Of a DNA stretch of 64,000 bases, positions 28,772 to 37,725 are shown one piece after another (positions within the stretch are counted from its first letter, which is position 1; each line of letters starts with the position of its first letter). This DNA is from CAVVEQ01 sp963806635 (GTDB lineage: Bacteria; Chloroflexota; Anaerolineae; Anaerolineales; Anaerolineaceae), in contig CAWDZA010000016.1 of the NCBI GenBank assembly GCA_963806635.1, positions 118,583 to 182,582 on the forward strand, given 5' to 3'. A model generated the notes under the pieces. The model searched no databases and was not told where the DNA came from. It saw only the letters and a list, made by a program, of their open reading frames with translations. The position numbers and the translations under genes were made by a program.

Positions 28772-31216
28772 TCAGACCGTGTTCGAAAGTTTGTAAGCCT
28801 GCCAGGCGTGCAGCATTCCCCAAATTGCCAGCGGGCGCATGTAGGCGATCGAGCGGTAATTTCCATGCTCATTCCAGGCTTCCGGAGTCTGGAACCAATA
28901 TCCCATCTTTTCATAGGTCATGTGGTAAATCCCCCAGGCAGTCTTGAAGGCCTGCTTGACCATCCCGTTCTGGATCATCAGGGCGGCCAGCGCATAGGTG
29001 GAGCCGCTCCAGACCTCCTGGGATTGCAGGCTGGTGCGGTCGATGCTGCCATCCGGGCGCACACCGTTCATCGCACCAATGGATCCGCCCTGGATACCCA
29101 TCACATTCTTCTCAAATATCTTCGCGAGCATAGAGCGCGTATGCTCCTCCGGGATCACCGCCGGCATGCCGCTCATGCGCGTGTACCATTGCCCAGCCAG
29201 GGCATCCGCCATGATGCTATTGTGCTGGCGGCTGGTTGAACTATCGTAGTTGTAATATTCACCATTCCATAACCTGCGCTCGTAAGCCGCGGAAGCTTTT
29301 TCCAGAAGCTGGACGTAAAAAGCAGCCTTACGATGTTTCTTTAATTTTTCCGCCATTACAACGGTAGCCTGCAAACAAGCCAGCCATAGGCAGCCTGTGT
29401 AGGCGCTGGGTCCTTTCACAGACCAGGCGTCGTAGGTCTGGTCCGGGAAACCATCGTTTTCCACAAGACCGTCTCCGTCGCGGTCGAAACGGATCATGAA
29501 TTCCATGGCCTGCTCAACCGCGTCCCAGCACTGCACCAGGAAAGCTTTGTCGCGCGTAAGGGTGAAATCCCGGTAGACCTGCAGGACAAACTTGGGGTTC
29601 AGGTCCTTCCAGATGCCGCTATCGTGAAAATCATACCCGTTGACCAGGAAGAACGGGTCTTCCTGAGGCCAGCCCAAATCGTGCGGGATCGCGCCGCGGA
29701 TCTTGCGCGGTCGCAGGGCATTATCCAGCATGGTCCTGCGCACCTGCGGGATGGACATATCCACAGTCGCGGCGAAATCCCGCTGCAGGCTGAGCTCGAT
29801 CTTGGGAAACAGCATCGCCAGGGCAATGGAGGAATAAAAATGCACATCGTAGGTGTTCACCATGCGGTATTCATGCCCTTCCAGGTAACCAAAGTACCCC
29901 ATGGAATCCGCCCGGGGCTGCTCCTCGGCTGGATGCGCCCAGATGACCCCACCCTCCACCAGGTAATACAATTCGTTGAACAACGCGCCTTTGAACCAGT
30001 CCGGCAGATCGGGATCCTCCAGGACTGGTTTTTGCCAGGCTGCAATTTTCCGTTCCCACTCCCCAAAATGCAGCAGGGCATCCCGCGCGATGCGGGGGGC
30101 GGATTCCCCGCTGGTGCCGTAGAAAGCCGCATAATGACGGTGGAAGGTGCGGCCCATCCCCGTATGAATGCGGGGCATATCCCACGCCAGGCTGAAGGCG
30201 ATTTCTTTTGTCCTTCCCGGCAGCAGGGTAAACCTGGCAGCCACCGCCGCGCCGATGGTTTCCCCCTCAGTGGAGATAGCCGCGCTGCCATCATCTTCCA
30301 GAATCCCATCCGAGGCAAAATCCTGCCACAGACTGCTGCCATCCCCGCTGGTGGTGAAGCGGGTACATTTGCTCATCTTAACTGCCGCAGTCTTCCGGCA
30401 GGCGATCGCGAAGGTCAGCGGGTCCTCAATGATATCCACAGGTTGATCTTTTTCAGAAAGGACGGTCTTCAACTGGCGATGGATGTGCCGCAGACAGACC
30501 CCTTCCGCCATCGGGAGGGTGAAGGCGGTATTGGCATGCCCCCCAGCGCTGTCGTTTTCCGTTCCGGTCCCATTCTGAAACGAAAACATCAGGCTCACTT
30601 CCGCCTTCTCCTGGCCGGTGTTTTCCACTTGCCAGACGAACACGGCTGCCGGGTAACTGCTCTCACGGTAATTCCCGGGGATAAACGCAGAAACCTGCCG
30701 GCAGGTCAGGCGGATGCCAGGCATAGGATCCTCGTAGGTCGTCCAAGCCCTGGGGAATAGTGCCTTGTAGGTGGCACTCCCGGTGTTCAAGCCCCAGTTC
30801 CAACTGGAAAGCGTCCCATCCTCGGGTTTGACCGGAGAGAGGGTTACGGTCTGGGCATCCTGATCGCCGCGCCGGACATAAAGCGAAAACTGGTCGGCAC
30901 ATACCGCTTTTTCGTGAATGTACCCCGGGCGCAGCGACCAGCGGCGGAAGTCCCCACGCCAGCCTCGCCCAATGGAACCGCTGCCAATGCCTCCCAACGG
31001 CACACCCTGGTTCGGTCCGGGGGGCTGCGTCCGCATGGCGCTGACCGGATCGAATCCGACAGCTGACTTTTTCCGATTGTTTTTGATGATCCGCACCAGC
31101 ACCGGAAGCATCTTGAGGATCGTGGCTGGGGATACGAGACCTGCAGGTTTCCCGTAATCGGTCAACGTTTCATCCAGCCGCCTGGTCCAGGCCTGGGGGG
31201 GTATGGGGTTGGTCAT
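28772..31216 (-). CDS. Glycoside hydrolase family 116 (GBA2-like beta-glucosidase)
   Basis: Protein of 814 residues with the GH116 layout: an N-terminal beta-sandwich domain opening with GVPLGGIGSGSIGRGWRGDFRRW, and a C-terminal (alpha/alpha)6 catalytic domain. Conserved regions include YFGYLEGHEYRMVNTYDVHFY, AIPHDLGWPQEDPF, DLNPKFVLQVYRD and FPDQTYDAW; the family nucleophile Glu and acid/base Asp are expected in the first and last of these. No signal peptide is seen, so it is probably cytoplasmic. Substrates in the family are glucosylceramide or beta-glucosides/xylosides. It is 28 bases downstream of adenosine deaminase in an operon. Confidence 0.93.
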   Translation of the reverse strand: MTNPIPPQAWTRRLDETLTDYGKPAGLVSPATILKMLPVLVRIIKNNRKKSAVGFDPVSAMRTQPPGPNQGVPLGGIGSGSIGRGWRGDFRRWSLRPGYIHEKAVCADQFSLYVRRGDQDAQTVTLSPVKPEDGTLSSWNWGLNTGSATYKALFPRAWTTYEDPMPGIRLTCRQVSAFIPGNYRESSYPAAVFVWQVENTGQEKAEVSLMFSFQNGTGTENDSAGGHANTAFTLPMAEGVCLRHIHRQLKTVLSEKDQPVDIIEDPLTFAIACRKTAAVKMSKCTRFTTSGDGSSLWQDFASDGILEDDGSAAISTEGETIGAAVAARFTLLPGRTKEIAFSLAWDMPRIHTGMGRTFHRHYAAFYGTSGESAPRIARDALLHFGEWERKIAAWQKPVLEDPDLPDWFKGALFNELYYLVEGGVIWAHPAEEQPRADSMGYFGYLEGHEYRMVNTYDVHFYSSIALAMLFPKIELSLQRDFAATVDMSIPQVRRTMLDNALRPRKIRGAIPHDLGWPQEDPFFLVNGYDFHDSGIWKDLNPKFVLQVYRDFTLTRDKAFLVQCWDAVEQAMEFMIRFDRDGDGLVENDGFPDQTYDAWSVKGPSAYTGCLWLACLQATVVMAEKLKKHRKAAFYVQLLEKASAAYERRLWNGEYYNYDSSTSRQHNSIMADALAGQWYTRMSGMPAVIPEEHTRSMLAKIFEKNVMGIQGGSIGAMNGVRPDGSIDRTSLQSQEVWSGSTYALAALMIQNGMVKQAFKTAWGIYHMTYEKMGYWFQTPEAWNEHGNYRSIAYMRPLAIWGMLHAWQAYKLSNTV

Positions 31217-31243
31217 GGTACCTGCCTTATTTCTTGAATCGGA

Positions 31244-32248
31244 TTAGGCTTCAGTCTTGTACTTCTTCCGGATACGCTCTTTTTCACCTGTGCTCAGAAA
31301 TGCGGCATCCAGGGAGTTCCAACGCGCCTGCTGGATATCATTTGAAGTCAGGCCTGCCAGCGGTGCAGCCACGGTCAGTTCGTGATCCAGATCGATGGCG
31401 CTGATCCCGGGATCATCGGTGTTAATGGTCGCGTGGATGCCTTTTATCAAAAATTGTTTAAGCGGGTGGGAGGCGTAATCGGGTACCGTGCTGGTCTGCA
31501 CGTTGCTGGTGAGATTGGATTCGATTGGAATCCCCTTTTCAGCCAGGGTATCCATAAGCGCCGGATCTTCCGGAGCATGCACAGCGTGCCCGATGCGCTC
31601 GGCGCCCAAATCGCGCAGCGCCTGCCATACTGATTCGGGTCCCACAACCTCGCCAGCGTGGATGGTGATTCGCAATCCGGCATCGCGCGCACGCGTGAAG
31701 TGTGACGTAAATAGTTCGCCCGGGAAATGGATCTCATCACCCGCCAGATCCAACCCGATCACCGCATCTCGGCAGGCAAGAATCGCATCCAGCTCGCGCA
31801 TGGCTGCCTCCGCGCCATACGTGCGGCTTAGGATACCGATCAACCCCACGGGGATGGCGAAATCCCGCCTGCCATCCTGCACCCCATCCACAACCGCGTG
31901 GGTGACCATAACCGGGTCCAGTTGATGGGCCTGCGCCATGAAAAGCGGGCTGAAACGCAATTCCACATAATCCAGGCCAGCCAGGGCGGCATCCTCCACA
32001 TTCTCATAGGCAATTCGCCGGATGGCAGCGTCATCAACCATGCCCAGGGTCTGCCATTTGAATTTTTCAAAAAACGCCAGTATACCCGGCTGGGGAGAGG
32101 TCACCTGCACGATCGGGCGTAATTCCTCCACCGTCCAGGCTGGCAGTTCCAGGTTGTGCTGGTTCGCCAGGTCGATCATCGTTTGCACGCGGACGCTCCC
32201 ATCCAGGTGGCGGTGCAGATCGATCAGCGGCGAACCTGAAAGGGTCAT
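31244..32248 (-). CDS. add: Adenosine deaminase
   Basis: Zinc enzyme converting adenosine to inosine. The metal site HRH is in LIDLHRHLDGSV, the catalytic stretch is ITIHAGEVVG, then GHAVHAPEDP and the second metal/proton region INTDDPGIS. The 334-residue length fits the family. Its ATG overlaps the stop of the upstream flippase-like gene by four bases (ATGA), so the two are coupled. A related aminodeoxyfutalosine deaminase function cannot be excluded from sequence alone, but no menaquinone gene is adjacent. Confidence 0.92.
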   Translation of the reverse strand: MTLSGSPLIDLHRHLDGSVRVQTMIDLANQHNLELPAWTVEELRPIVQVTSPQPGILAFFEKFKWQTLGMVDDAAIRRIAYENVEDAALAGLDYVELRFSPLFMAQAHQLDPVMVTHAVVDGVQDGRRDFAIPVGLIGILSRTYGAEAAMRELDAILACRDAVIGLDLAGDEIHFPGELFTSHFTRARDAGLRITIHAGEVVGPESVWQALRDLGAERIGHAVHAPEDPALMDTLAEKGIPIESNLTSNVQTSTVPDYASHPLKQFLIKGIHATINTDDPGISAIDLDHELTVAAPLAGLTSNDIQQARWNSLDAAFLSTGEKERIRKKYKTEA

Positions 32249-33444
32249 CTCCTGCCTTCGATCAGAGACTCTGCCAGCTCCTCGGTGATATCATCTTCCG
32301 GGGAGATCTGAAAAACTTCCTGGCCTTTTTCGCGGGTGAGGAAGCGGAAAGAGATAAAGCCAACCAAAAGCGGCAGCCAGAACGTGAATCCACGGTAGGT
32401 GAGGGTAATCAATGTAGCCGAACTTAGCGGAACTCCCATAGATTTCAGTGCCAGGGTCATCACTCCTTCCACAATCCCGATCCCGGCTGGTGTGGGCGAA
32501 GCGTAGAAGAACAGGTAACACAGGCTGAAGCTGGCGATCAAAATCCCAGGCGTGAAGGGTTCTTTGAAGGCTACAAACATGAGTAACAGGATAATGATCA
32601 GGACGATTTTATTTGCCAGCGCCAGGGCGAAAGGTACGGTTAATTTGCGCCATTCCGAGCGCAGCAGGTTGATCGATTCGATGGCGGTATCGGTAAAGGC
32701 TTCAGCGCTGCTGAGCGGTAAAAACTCCCTACGGATGATGGCGCGTACCAGCCGGTCGATCAGTTTGGAACCGCCAATGAAGAACGCGCGGAATTTATCC
32801 GGGTAACGGAACCCCAGGAAGAGCATGTACATCATGAAGATCACAAATCCAAAGAGCGCCAGGGCCGAGGAGATCAGCGGCCAGCCAAGCAGGGAGCGCT
32901 TGAGAAGCGAGAAGAACCCCAGGGTGATCACCAGCAGCAGGGAAAGGTACTCGAATATGAGGTAAAGGGTGCAAACCACGGTGGAGGAACCCTTGGGGTA
33001 ACCCCGGTGCTGGGCATCTGCCCAAAAGACTGCCAGCCCAGCCATCCCTGCTGAAGGGGTGATCACATTGGCAAAATTGGCAGATGTGCTGAGGAAAAAA
33101 ACATGCCGGAAAGTTTCGGTGATGCCAACGATTTGGAAATTCTTCCTGTAGATCAGGGCAGCGATAACCAGCCAGAGACCTTCGAAAGCCAGAGCCAGCG
33201 CCAGGTAATTGGCGGAGATCTGGGCCAGCATCCGCCCCATTTCTTCGATCTCTGCCATCCTGGCGATCACAAAAATGATTGAAAACAGGATGAAAACGAC
33301 CAGCAGGGTGGTAAAGAATTTCGGTTGGGCTTTTTTCCCAGTTTTCGGTTTCGGTCGAGGCTGATCTTCAGGTCGTTGGGTTGCCTGGTTCAAATGCTCT
33401 CCGATGGGGATTTTTCGAGTTGGATAATGGGTTGATTTTAGCAT
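32245..33444 (-). CDS. Flippase-like membrane protein (LPG synthase TM-region family, UPF0104)
   Basis: Integral membrane protein of 399 residues with about eight helices after a 45-residue polar, Lys/Pro-rich N-terminus. Family hallmarks include ANFANVITPSAGMAGLAVFW and FYASPTPAGIGIVEGVMTLAL. The lysyltransferase domain of MprF is missing, so it resembles stand-alone lipid flippases. GGAAGGAG lies before the ATG. First gene of an operon with add and GH116; a role in handling a glycolipid related to the GH116 substrate would fit but is only inferred. Confidence 0.85.
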   Translation of the reverse strand: MLKSTHYPTRKIPIGEHLNQATQRPEDQPRPKPKTGKKAQPKFFTTLLVVFILFSIIFVIARMAEIEEMGRMLAQISANYLALALAFEGLWLVIAALIYRKNFQIVGITETFRHVFFLSTSANFANVITPSAGMAGLAVFWADAQHRGYPKGSSTVVCTLYLIFEYLSLLLVITLGFFSLLKRSLLGWPLISSALALFGFVIFMMYMLFLGFRYPDKFRAFFIGGSKLIDRLVRAIIRREFLPLSSAEAFTDTAIESINLLRSEWRKLTVPFALALANKIVLIIILLLMFVAFKEPFTPGILIASFSLCYLFFYASPTPAGIGIVEGVMTLALKSMGVPLSSATLITLTYRGFTFWLPLLVGFISFRFLTREKGQEVFQISPEDDITEELAESLIEGRR

Positions 33445-33517
33445 TCAAGTCTCCTTCCGGGCTGGCAGTAGCACAAAGCATGCCAGCCGTTTTCGAGGAA
33501 GGAGTGCTGCTTGAAGA

Positions 33518-36382
33518 CTACCCTGGTAGGTCCTGAAATTTATCCAGGTTCCAGATACGAATGTTATCCAGCAGCATTTGTACTTTTCCCTGCGAGGCTC
33601 CCCGGTAGAAATAGTAATCGTGGAACATAGTTTTTGGCAATGCCGGGTCTTCATAGTACATGAAAGGCTCCCCATCCACCAGCACCGCGATCCGGTCGCC
33701 GTTGCGGATAACCGTCAGGCTGGCTTTCAGCACGTCCTTGGCTTTTATCGTTCCGCTTTGCACGGCGCGCCACTCTTCGGTCTTTGGATCCTGCAGTTTG
33801 ATGGTGCCTTCCCAGTTTTCGCCGGTGTTGGTGATATGCAGCGCCCAGCTTCCATAACTTCCGGCAAAGACCTGCTCAAACACGCTCTGGTCGTTCTGAC
33901 CGAATTGAATGTCATAAGTCTCCGTGAAATGATTGAAATTTACCTTGCGCTGGCGGGCCATGCCGTAATCCCGTAATATGGCCATAAGTAAGGCTTCGTT
34001 CTCCAGGGTAACCGAACCGAGAGCGGGTTTGTTCCCATCGCGGAATCCCCATTGCGCATCGGGAACCGAAAAATTATCAAAGAAATCCGGCCTTTTGGCT
34101 TCGACCGCGGTCAGGATCGGGGCGGTAAAATCGGTCATCCAGCCGGGGATCACCACGGTCGGCTCCGGGGTGGGCTCGGGAGTAAACGTGGCGGTTGGAA
34201 TGGGCTCGGTTGCCAGGATTGCCGGAATGTAGGGGGCTTGTTGCCCGGTGGCTTTATAGTAGAGCAGGTATATCATGCCGGCCAAGATCAGAAAGAGCGG
34301 CGCCGCGATCAGCCAGGGGTTAATTCCCCGGCCCTCTCCGTCATCCTGGGGGGGCTTACGCCCGGAAGGCGGCGTTTTCTCCGGCGGAGTCAGGCTGTTT
34401 CCATAAAGGTAATAATCTTCCGCGGTGAAGACAGCCTCCACTTTCTTTGGCGGCTGAGATTCAACTTCCTCTTCCAGGGGCGCGGCGGGTTTTTTACGAA
34501 CCGGCTTGGGTTTTTCTGCAGAGGGTTTCGGTTTGGACTGGCTCTTGGTTTTCGGGGGAGGCGCGGGTTCTTCCGCCATCGGGGATGGGAGGTTCGATAC
34601 GCCATCATCCTGCCCGGGAACGTAGATCGGCGTTCCGCCCTCCTGGGCAAACCGGCGTACGTTGGGCACAACCTCCTGCGCTCCATAATCCTCCTGGAAG
34701 GAGTCAGTAGAGGCGACTGCCGCCGCTGTGAACATCGGGCGGATGTGAACGCCTTCATCCGCTGACCTGGCGGACGGAGAGGGATTCTCTTCGCCTGCCT
34801 GGGGTTCAGCCACCAGGGGGGGCACAACTGGCGGGGGCGGGAACTCAACTACGCCGGGTTGGTAATAATCGATCCCACTCTCATCCACCGACGCTGCCCC
34901 AGGAAATGGGGTTTTTTCATCACCAGTCTGGCTCAGATCTATGCCAGGGTAGGAAGGTTGATTTTCAGTTTCGGGTGCCAGGTACCGCTCGGCAAATTCC
35001 TGCAGGGCCGGCACTTCAATGGGCGGGAATTCTCCCTGCTCCGGGACTGATTGAATGGCGGGCTCTTCAATGGCGGCGGGTTCTTCCACACCTACATCGG
35101 AGGGGATGATGCCTTCGGCAGCGCTGGATTGGTAATATTGCGCAGCTTGGATCTGCCCCCCGGTGGGTTTGATATCCCCAAACGCCACCAGAGTGGATTC
35201 ATAGCGCTGGTCGATCACTTCCTCCCCGCAGCGCGGGCAGTGGTGGTCGAAGGGATCGATCTCCACCGATTTGCGGCAGTTGGGGCAGAAGCCTTTTAAG
35301 GAGACATCGAATTTGGCATGGCAATGCGGGCAGACCCGCGTATCCGCTTTGATCTGCTGATGGCACACCGGGCAGGCTGAGCTCTGCTCCTGGTTCCAGG
35401 CAGGCGCGCCCGGCTGTTCCATGTCGGTTGCATCCGATTGAATTCCAACCACGGCGATCTCAGAGGTATTGAACGGCAGGAAATCATCCGGAAGCGCTTG
35501 CTTTTCGGCGGGTTTTGTCTCCGCCGGAGGAACTGGCACCGGTGGATTGCTTGCTTCAAGTATTTCTGGCGGAGGAACCGGGGCGGGAGGAAGGCTGACC
35601 GGAGCGGCGGCTGTCACGGGCGGGGCGACGCTTACCGCCAGGGGCAGAACCTCTGGTGCAGGCGGCACCGCCCGTGGTTCGAGCGTCTTGATCTCAGGCA
35701 GATTTTCTGGGATATAGGGTTCGGGCAGACCGGAGGCAGATTTTGGCTTCGGCTCTTGTTTTTGTTCTGGTTTTGGTTCTACCTTCGCTTCAGCTTTTGC
35801 TTCTGCCGCGGCAGCTTCCTCGATCTTAGGTGTTTCAGCAGGTGCTGGTTTTGGCGTTGCAGCCTTGTTGCGGCTCTCCACCGGGTGCAGCCGGGCGGTC
35901 ACCTTGGCTGGCAAGGGCGGGTTCCCCTGGGCTTGCTTTCCCTTGGCCGGAGAGCCTTGATCCACACTTGTTGCGGTTGTGATCTCCTTCAAGGCCAGTT
36001 CGGACATATATCGCACGCCCTGGTGCTGGTCGTTCAATGCCGCTTTCAGGGCTGGGATCGCCCGCGGGTCGTGGATCTTGCCCAAAACTTCGGCGGCCAT
36101 CATGCGCGCCCAGCGGTCTGGGTGTTTTAAATATGCGCACAGCGGCTCCACAGCCGCAGGACCCAGGTCAACCATTTTCTGGATGGATTTTTTCTGTGAG
36201 TTCTTTTCAAGGGTTTTCAGGTCAAAGATATGCGCATCGATCTCCGCCTGAACCAGAACCACCTCCAGCCCGGCAGCTGGGGTTTCGTCATCGCCCGGCA
36301 GGCTGAAAGGGGAATTGGAAGGAGCACGGAGCTTATCCGCTGGGTCCTGTGGCAGGAAGTCGTCGGTATGGTTGTCAGTCAT
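33518..36382 (-). CDS. Large HEAT-repeat / double zinc-ribbon / transmembrane protein with C-terminal beta domain
   Basis: Protein of 954 residues with an unusual domain order. Residues about 55-140 form HEAT-like repeats (LGPAAVEPLCAYLKHPDRWARMMAAEVLGKI). A long Pro/Ala/Glu/Lys linker follows to ~330. Residues ~335-395 carry four CxxC pairs (CPVC, CPHC, CPNC, CPRC), a double zinc ribbon. A second acidic/Pro linker runs to ~680, then one transmembrane helix (~688-710) and an external Thr/Pro stalk. The C-terminal ~190 residues look like a concanavalin/LamG-type sandwich (FDNFSVPDAQWGFRDG, INRNGDRIAVLVDGE-like strands). Cytoplasmic N-terminus and outside C-terminus are inferred. The function is unknown. 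Confidence 0.75.
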   Translation of the reverse strand: MTDNHTDDFLPQDPADKLRAPSNSPFSLPGDDETPAAGLEVVLVQAEIDAHIFDLKTLEKNSQKKSIQKMVDLGPAAVEPLCAYLKHPDRWARMMAAEVLGKIHDPRAIPALKAALNDQHQGVRYMSELALKEITTATSVDQGSPAKGKQAQGNPPLPAKVTARLHPVESRNKAATPKPAPAETPKIEEAAAAEAKAEAKVEPKPEQKQEPKPKSASGLPEPYIPENLPEIKTLEPRAVPPAPEVLPLAVSVAPPVTAAAPVSLPPAPVPPPEILEASNPPVPVPPAETKPAEKQALPDDFLPFNTSEIAVVGIQSDATDMEQPGAPAWNQEQSSACPVCHQQIKADTRVCPHCHAKFDVSLKGFCPNCRKSVEIDPFDHHCPRCGEEVIDQRYESTLVAFGDIKPTGGQIQAAQYYQSSAAEGIIPSDVGVEEPAAIEEPAIQSVPEQGEFPPIEVPALQEFAERYLAPETENQPSYPGIDLSQTGDEKTPFPGAASVDESGIDYYQPGVVEFPPPPVVPPLVAEPQAGEENPSPSARSADEGVHIRPMFTAAAVASTDSFQEDYGAQEVVPNVRRFAQEGGTPIYVPGQDDGVSNLPSPMAEEPAPPPKTKSQSKPKPSAEKPKPVRKKPAAPLEEEVESQPPKKVEAVFTAEDYYLYGNSLTPPEKTPPSGRKPPQDDGEGRGINPWLIAAPLFLILAGMIYLLYYKATGQQAPYIPAILATEPIPTATFTPEPTPEPTVVIPGWMTDFTAPILTAVEAKRPDFFDNFSVPDAQWGFRDGNKPALGSVTLENEALLMAILRDYGMARQRKVNFNHFTETYDIQFGQNDQSVFEQVFAGSYGSWALHITNTGENWEGTIKLQDPKTEEWRAVQSGTIKAKDVLKASLTVIRNGDRIAVLVDGEPFMYYEDPALPKTMFHDYYFYRGASQGKVQMLLDNIRIWNLDKFQDLPG

Positions 36383-36496
36383 TTATCAATCCTGACCTGT
36401 ATCTACATTGATCTCTGCTTGCTCCACTTACCCGAGTACACCGGCTTTACTGCATAGCCTCAGACACCAGAATTCAGGTCTGGCGGCTCTTTAAAA

Positions 36497-36505
36497 ATTA
36501 TAGCA
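36497..36505 (-). promoter_or_regulatory. Extended -10 promoter of the HEAT/zinc-ribbon gene
   Basis: TGCTATAAT on the minus strand is an extended -10 element, which can work without a good -35. It lies about 115 bases before the ATG; CAGGA precedes that ATG. The rest of the 255-base gap up to the tRNA genes shows no gene. Confidence 0.5.
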
Positions 36506-36637
36506 AAGAAAAACCCGCCTGTTCTATACAGACACTTAACAATATTCCACGCTTGCACAAAAATACAGGGGCTTCGTATACGCAGGACTATGTTTTACAG
36601 GGAATAAAAGAACACTAAATTCTGGTGGTTCGATCAG

Positions 36638-36727
36638 CGGGGAGGGAGGGATTCGAACCCTCGGTCGAGTTAAAGTCCCGACAATCACTTAGCAGGCGAT
36701 CCCGTTCAGCCACTCCGGCACCTCCCC
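36638..36727 (-). tRNA. tRNA-Ser (anticodon GCU)
   Basis: A 90-nt class II tRNA with acceptor stem GGGGAGG/CCTCCCC, anticodon loop CTGCTAA with anticodon GCT, a long variable arm, and T-arm GAGGGTTCGAATCCCTC. The discriminator is G. Confidence 0.95.
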
Positions 36728-36761
36728 AGGTGTTTTTCCCGTCCACCTGATGGCGAACAGG

Positions 36762-36846
36762 CGGAGGGAGAGGGATTCGAACCCACGATGACTTTCGCCA
36801 TACCTGTTTTCAAGACAGGCGCCTTAAACCACTCGGCCATCCCTCC
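36762..36846 (-). tRNA. tRNA-Ser (anticodon UGA)
   Basis: An 85-nt class II tRNA with acceptor stem GGAGGGA/TCCCTCC, anticodon loop CTTGAAA with anticodon TGA, a variable arm containing GGCGAAAGTC, and T-arm GTGGGTTCGAATCCCTC. It lies 34 bases upstream of the GCU serine tRNA, so the two are probably processed from one transcript. Confidence 0.95.
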
Positions 36847-36884
36847 CGGCTTTTGCGTTTGAATTTTACCATACAAGAAATGGG

Positions 36885-37712
36885 TTACAGGTGAATAGCA
36901 AACCAGTCCACCGCATCGTTGACCATTCCTGAAGTCACCCGGTGCACCGCGTTGGGATGGACCTTGTACTGTAAGTTCCCGGGTATGCTTTCGTAGAGCG
37001 GCTGCATCTGCTGGAAGAACCGCAGTGAATAGGATTTGTGCGTATCGGTATCCAGATCACCGCAGATCATCAGCAGTGGTCTTGGTGCGTAATGATTCAA
37101 ACCTTCCGCTGGGTCCAGCGCAGCCACAACTTTTGTACGGGTTTCGGTCTCCTCCACCAACCCCGCCATCTGCTCCGCGGTGGCTTTCTGAAGCGAAGCC
37201 TCCAGCACGGAATCCTGCCAGCGCTGCACCAGGGTGGGAAAGCTGATCAAGGTTGCCAGTGCCTTCACGCGGGGGTTATCGGCTGCGCAGCAATAGGCGA
37301 TGAATCCACCCATGGAAGTTCCACACAATCCGAGCCGATCCAGATCTAAGCGCGCATCCTCGCGTAAAACTTCACAGAGGGTCCCGATATCCCGCCGGGT
37401 ATCCTCGATGATCTTCATCATCAGGAAAAAGCGGTCCAAACCAGTGGAGAAAGGGTAAATATCGCCCTTCTGCGGTCCCTCCCAGGTGGTCGCAACCCGA
37501 TAATCCATGCGGCTGCCGTGCATGGCCGCATCCAGGCTGACTGTGGCGATGCCCCGCTGAGCCAGGTTATACCCAAGCTCCAGCCCGCCGCGTTTATCTC
37601 CGGCGAAACCGTGGATGTAGAACACTACCGGCAGGTGCTGAGCCCCCTCTGGAGCGCAAAGGATCAGCGGGATTCCGCCGGGATCATTTTCTTCAAAGAT
37701 CACTTTCTGCAT
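36885..37712 (-). CDS. Alpha/beta hydrolase
   Basis: Serine hydrolase of 275 residues with an oxyanion HG motif (FYIHGFAGDKRGG), nucleophile elbow GTSMGG, acid in MICGDLDTDTH and catalytic histidine in NAVHRVTSGM. No signal peptide is present, so it is cytoplasmic. It starts 13 bases after degV and is probably co-transcribed with it. The fold is close to dienelactone hydrolase/esterase types; the substrate is not known. Confidence 0.85.
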   Translation of the reverse strand: MQKVIFEENDPGGIPLILCAPEGAQHLPVVFYIHGFAGDKRGGLELGYNLAQRGIATVSLDAAMHGSRMDYRVATTWEGPQKGDIYPFSTGLDRFFLMMKIIEDTRRDIGTLCEVLREDARLDLDRLGLCGTSMGGFIAYCCAADNPRVKALATLISFPTLVQRWQDSVLEASLQKATAEQMAGLVEETETRTKVVAALDPAEGLNHYAPRPLLMICGDLDTDTHKSYSLRFFQQMQPLYESIPGNLQYKVHPNAVHRVTSGMVNDAVDWFAIHL

Positions 37713-37725
37713 ACGGCTCCGTTCT

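Noticed and set aside
29624..30760. Long open frame of 378 codons on the plus strand
   Set aside because: It lies wholly antisense to the GH116 gene, has no recognisable motif or ribosome-binding site, and is a by-product of the codon bias of that gene.
35438..36130. Antisense open frame of 230 codons rich in Arg, Gly, Phe and Trp
   Set aside because: It is the reverse of the Pro/Ala/Glu linker of the HEAT/zinc-ribbon gene; the composition is an artefact of that linker.
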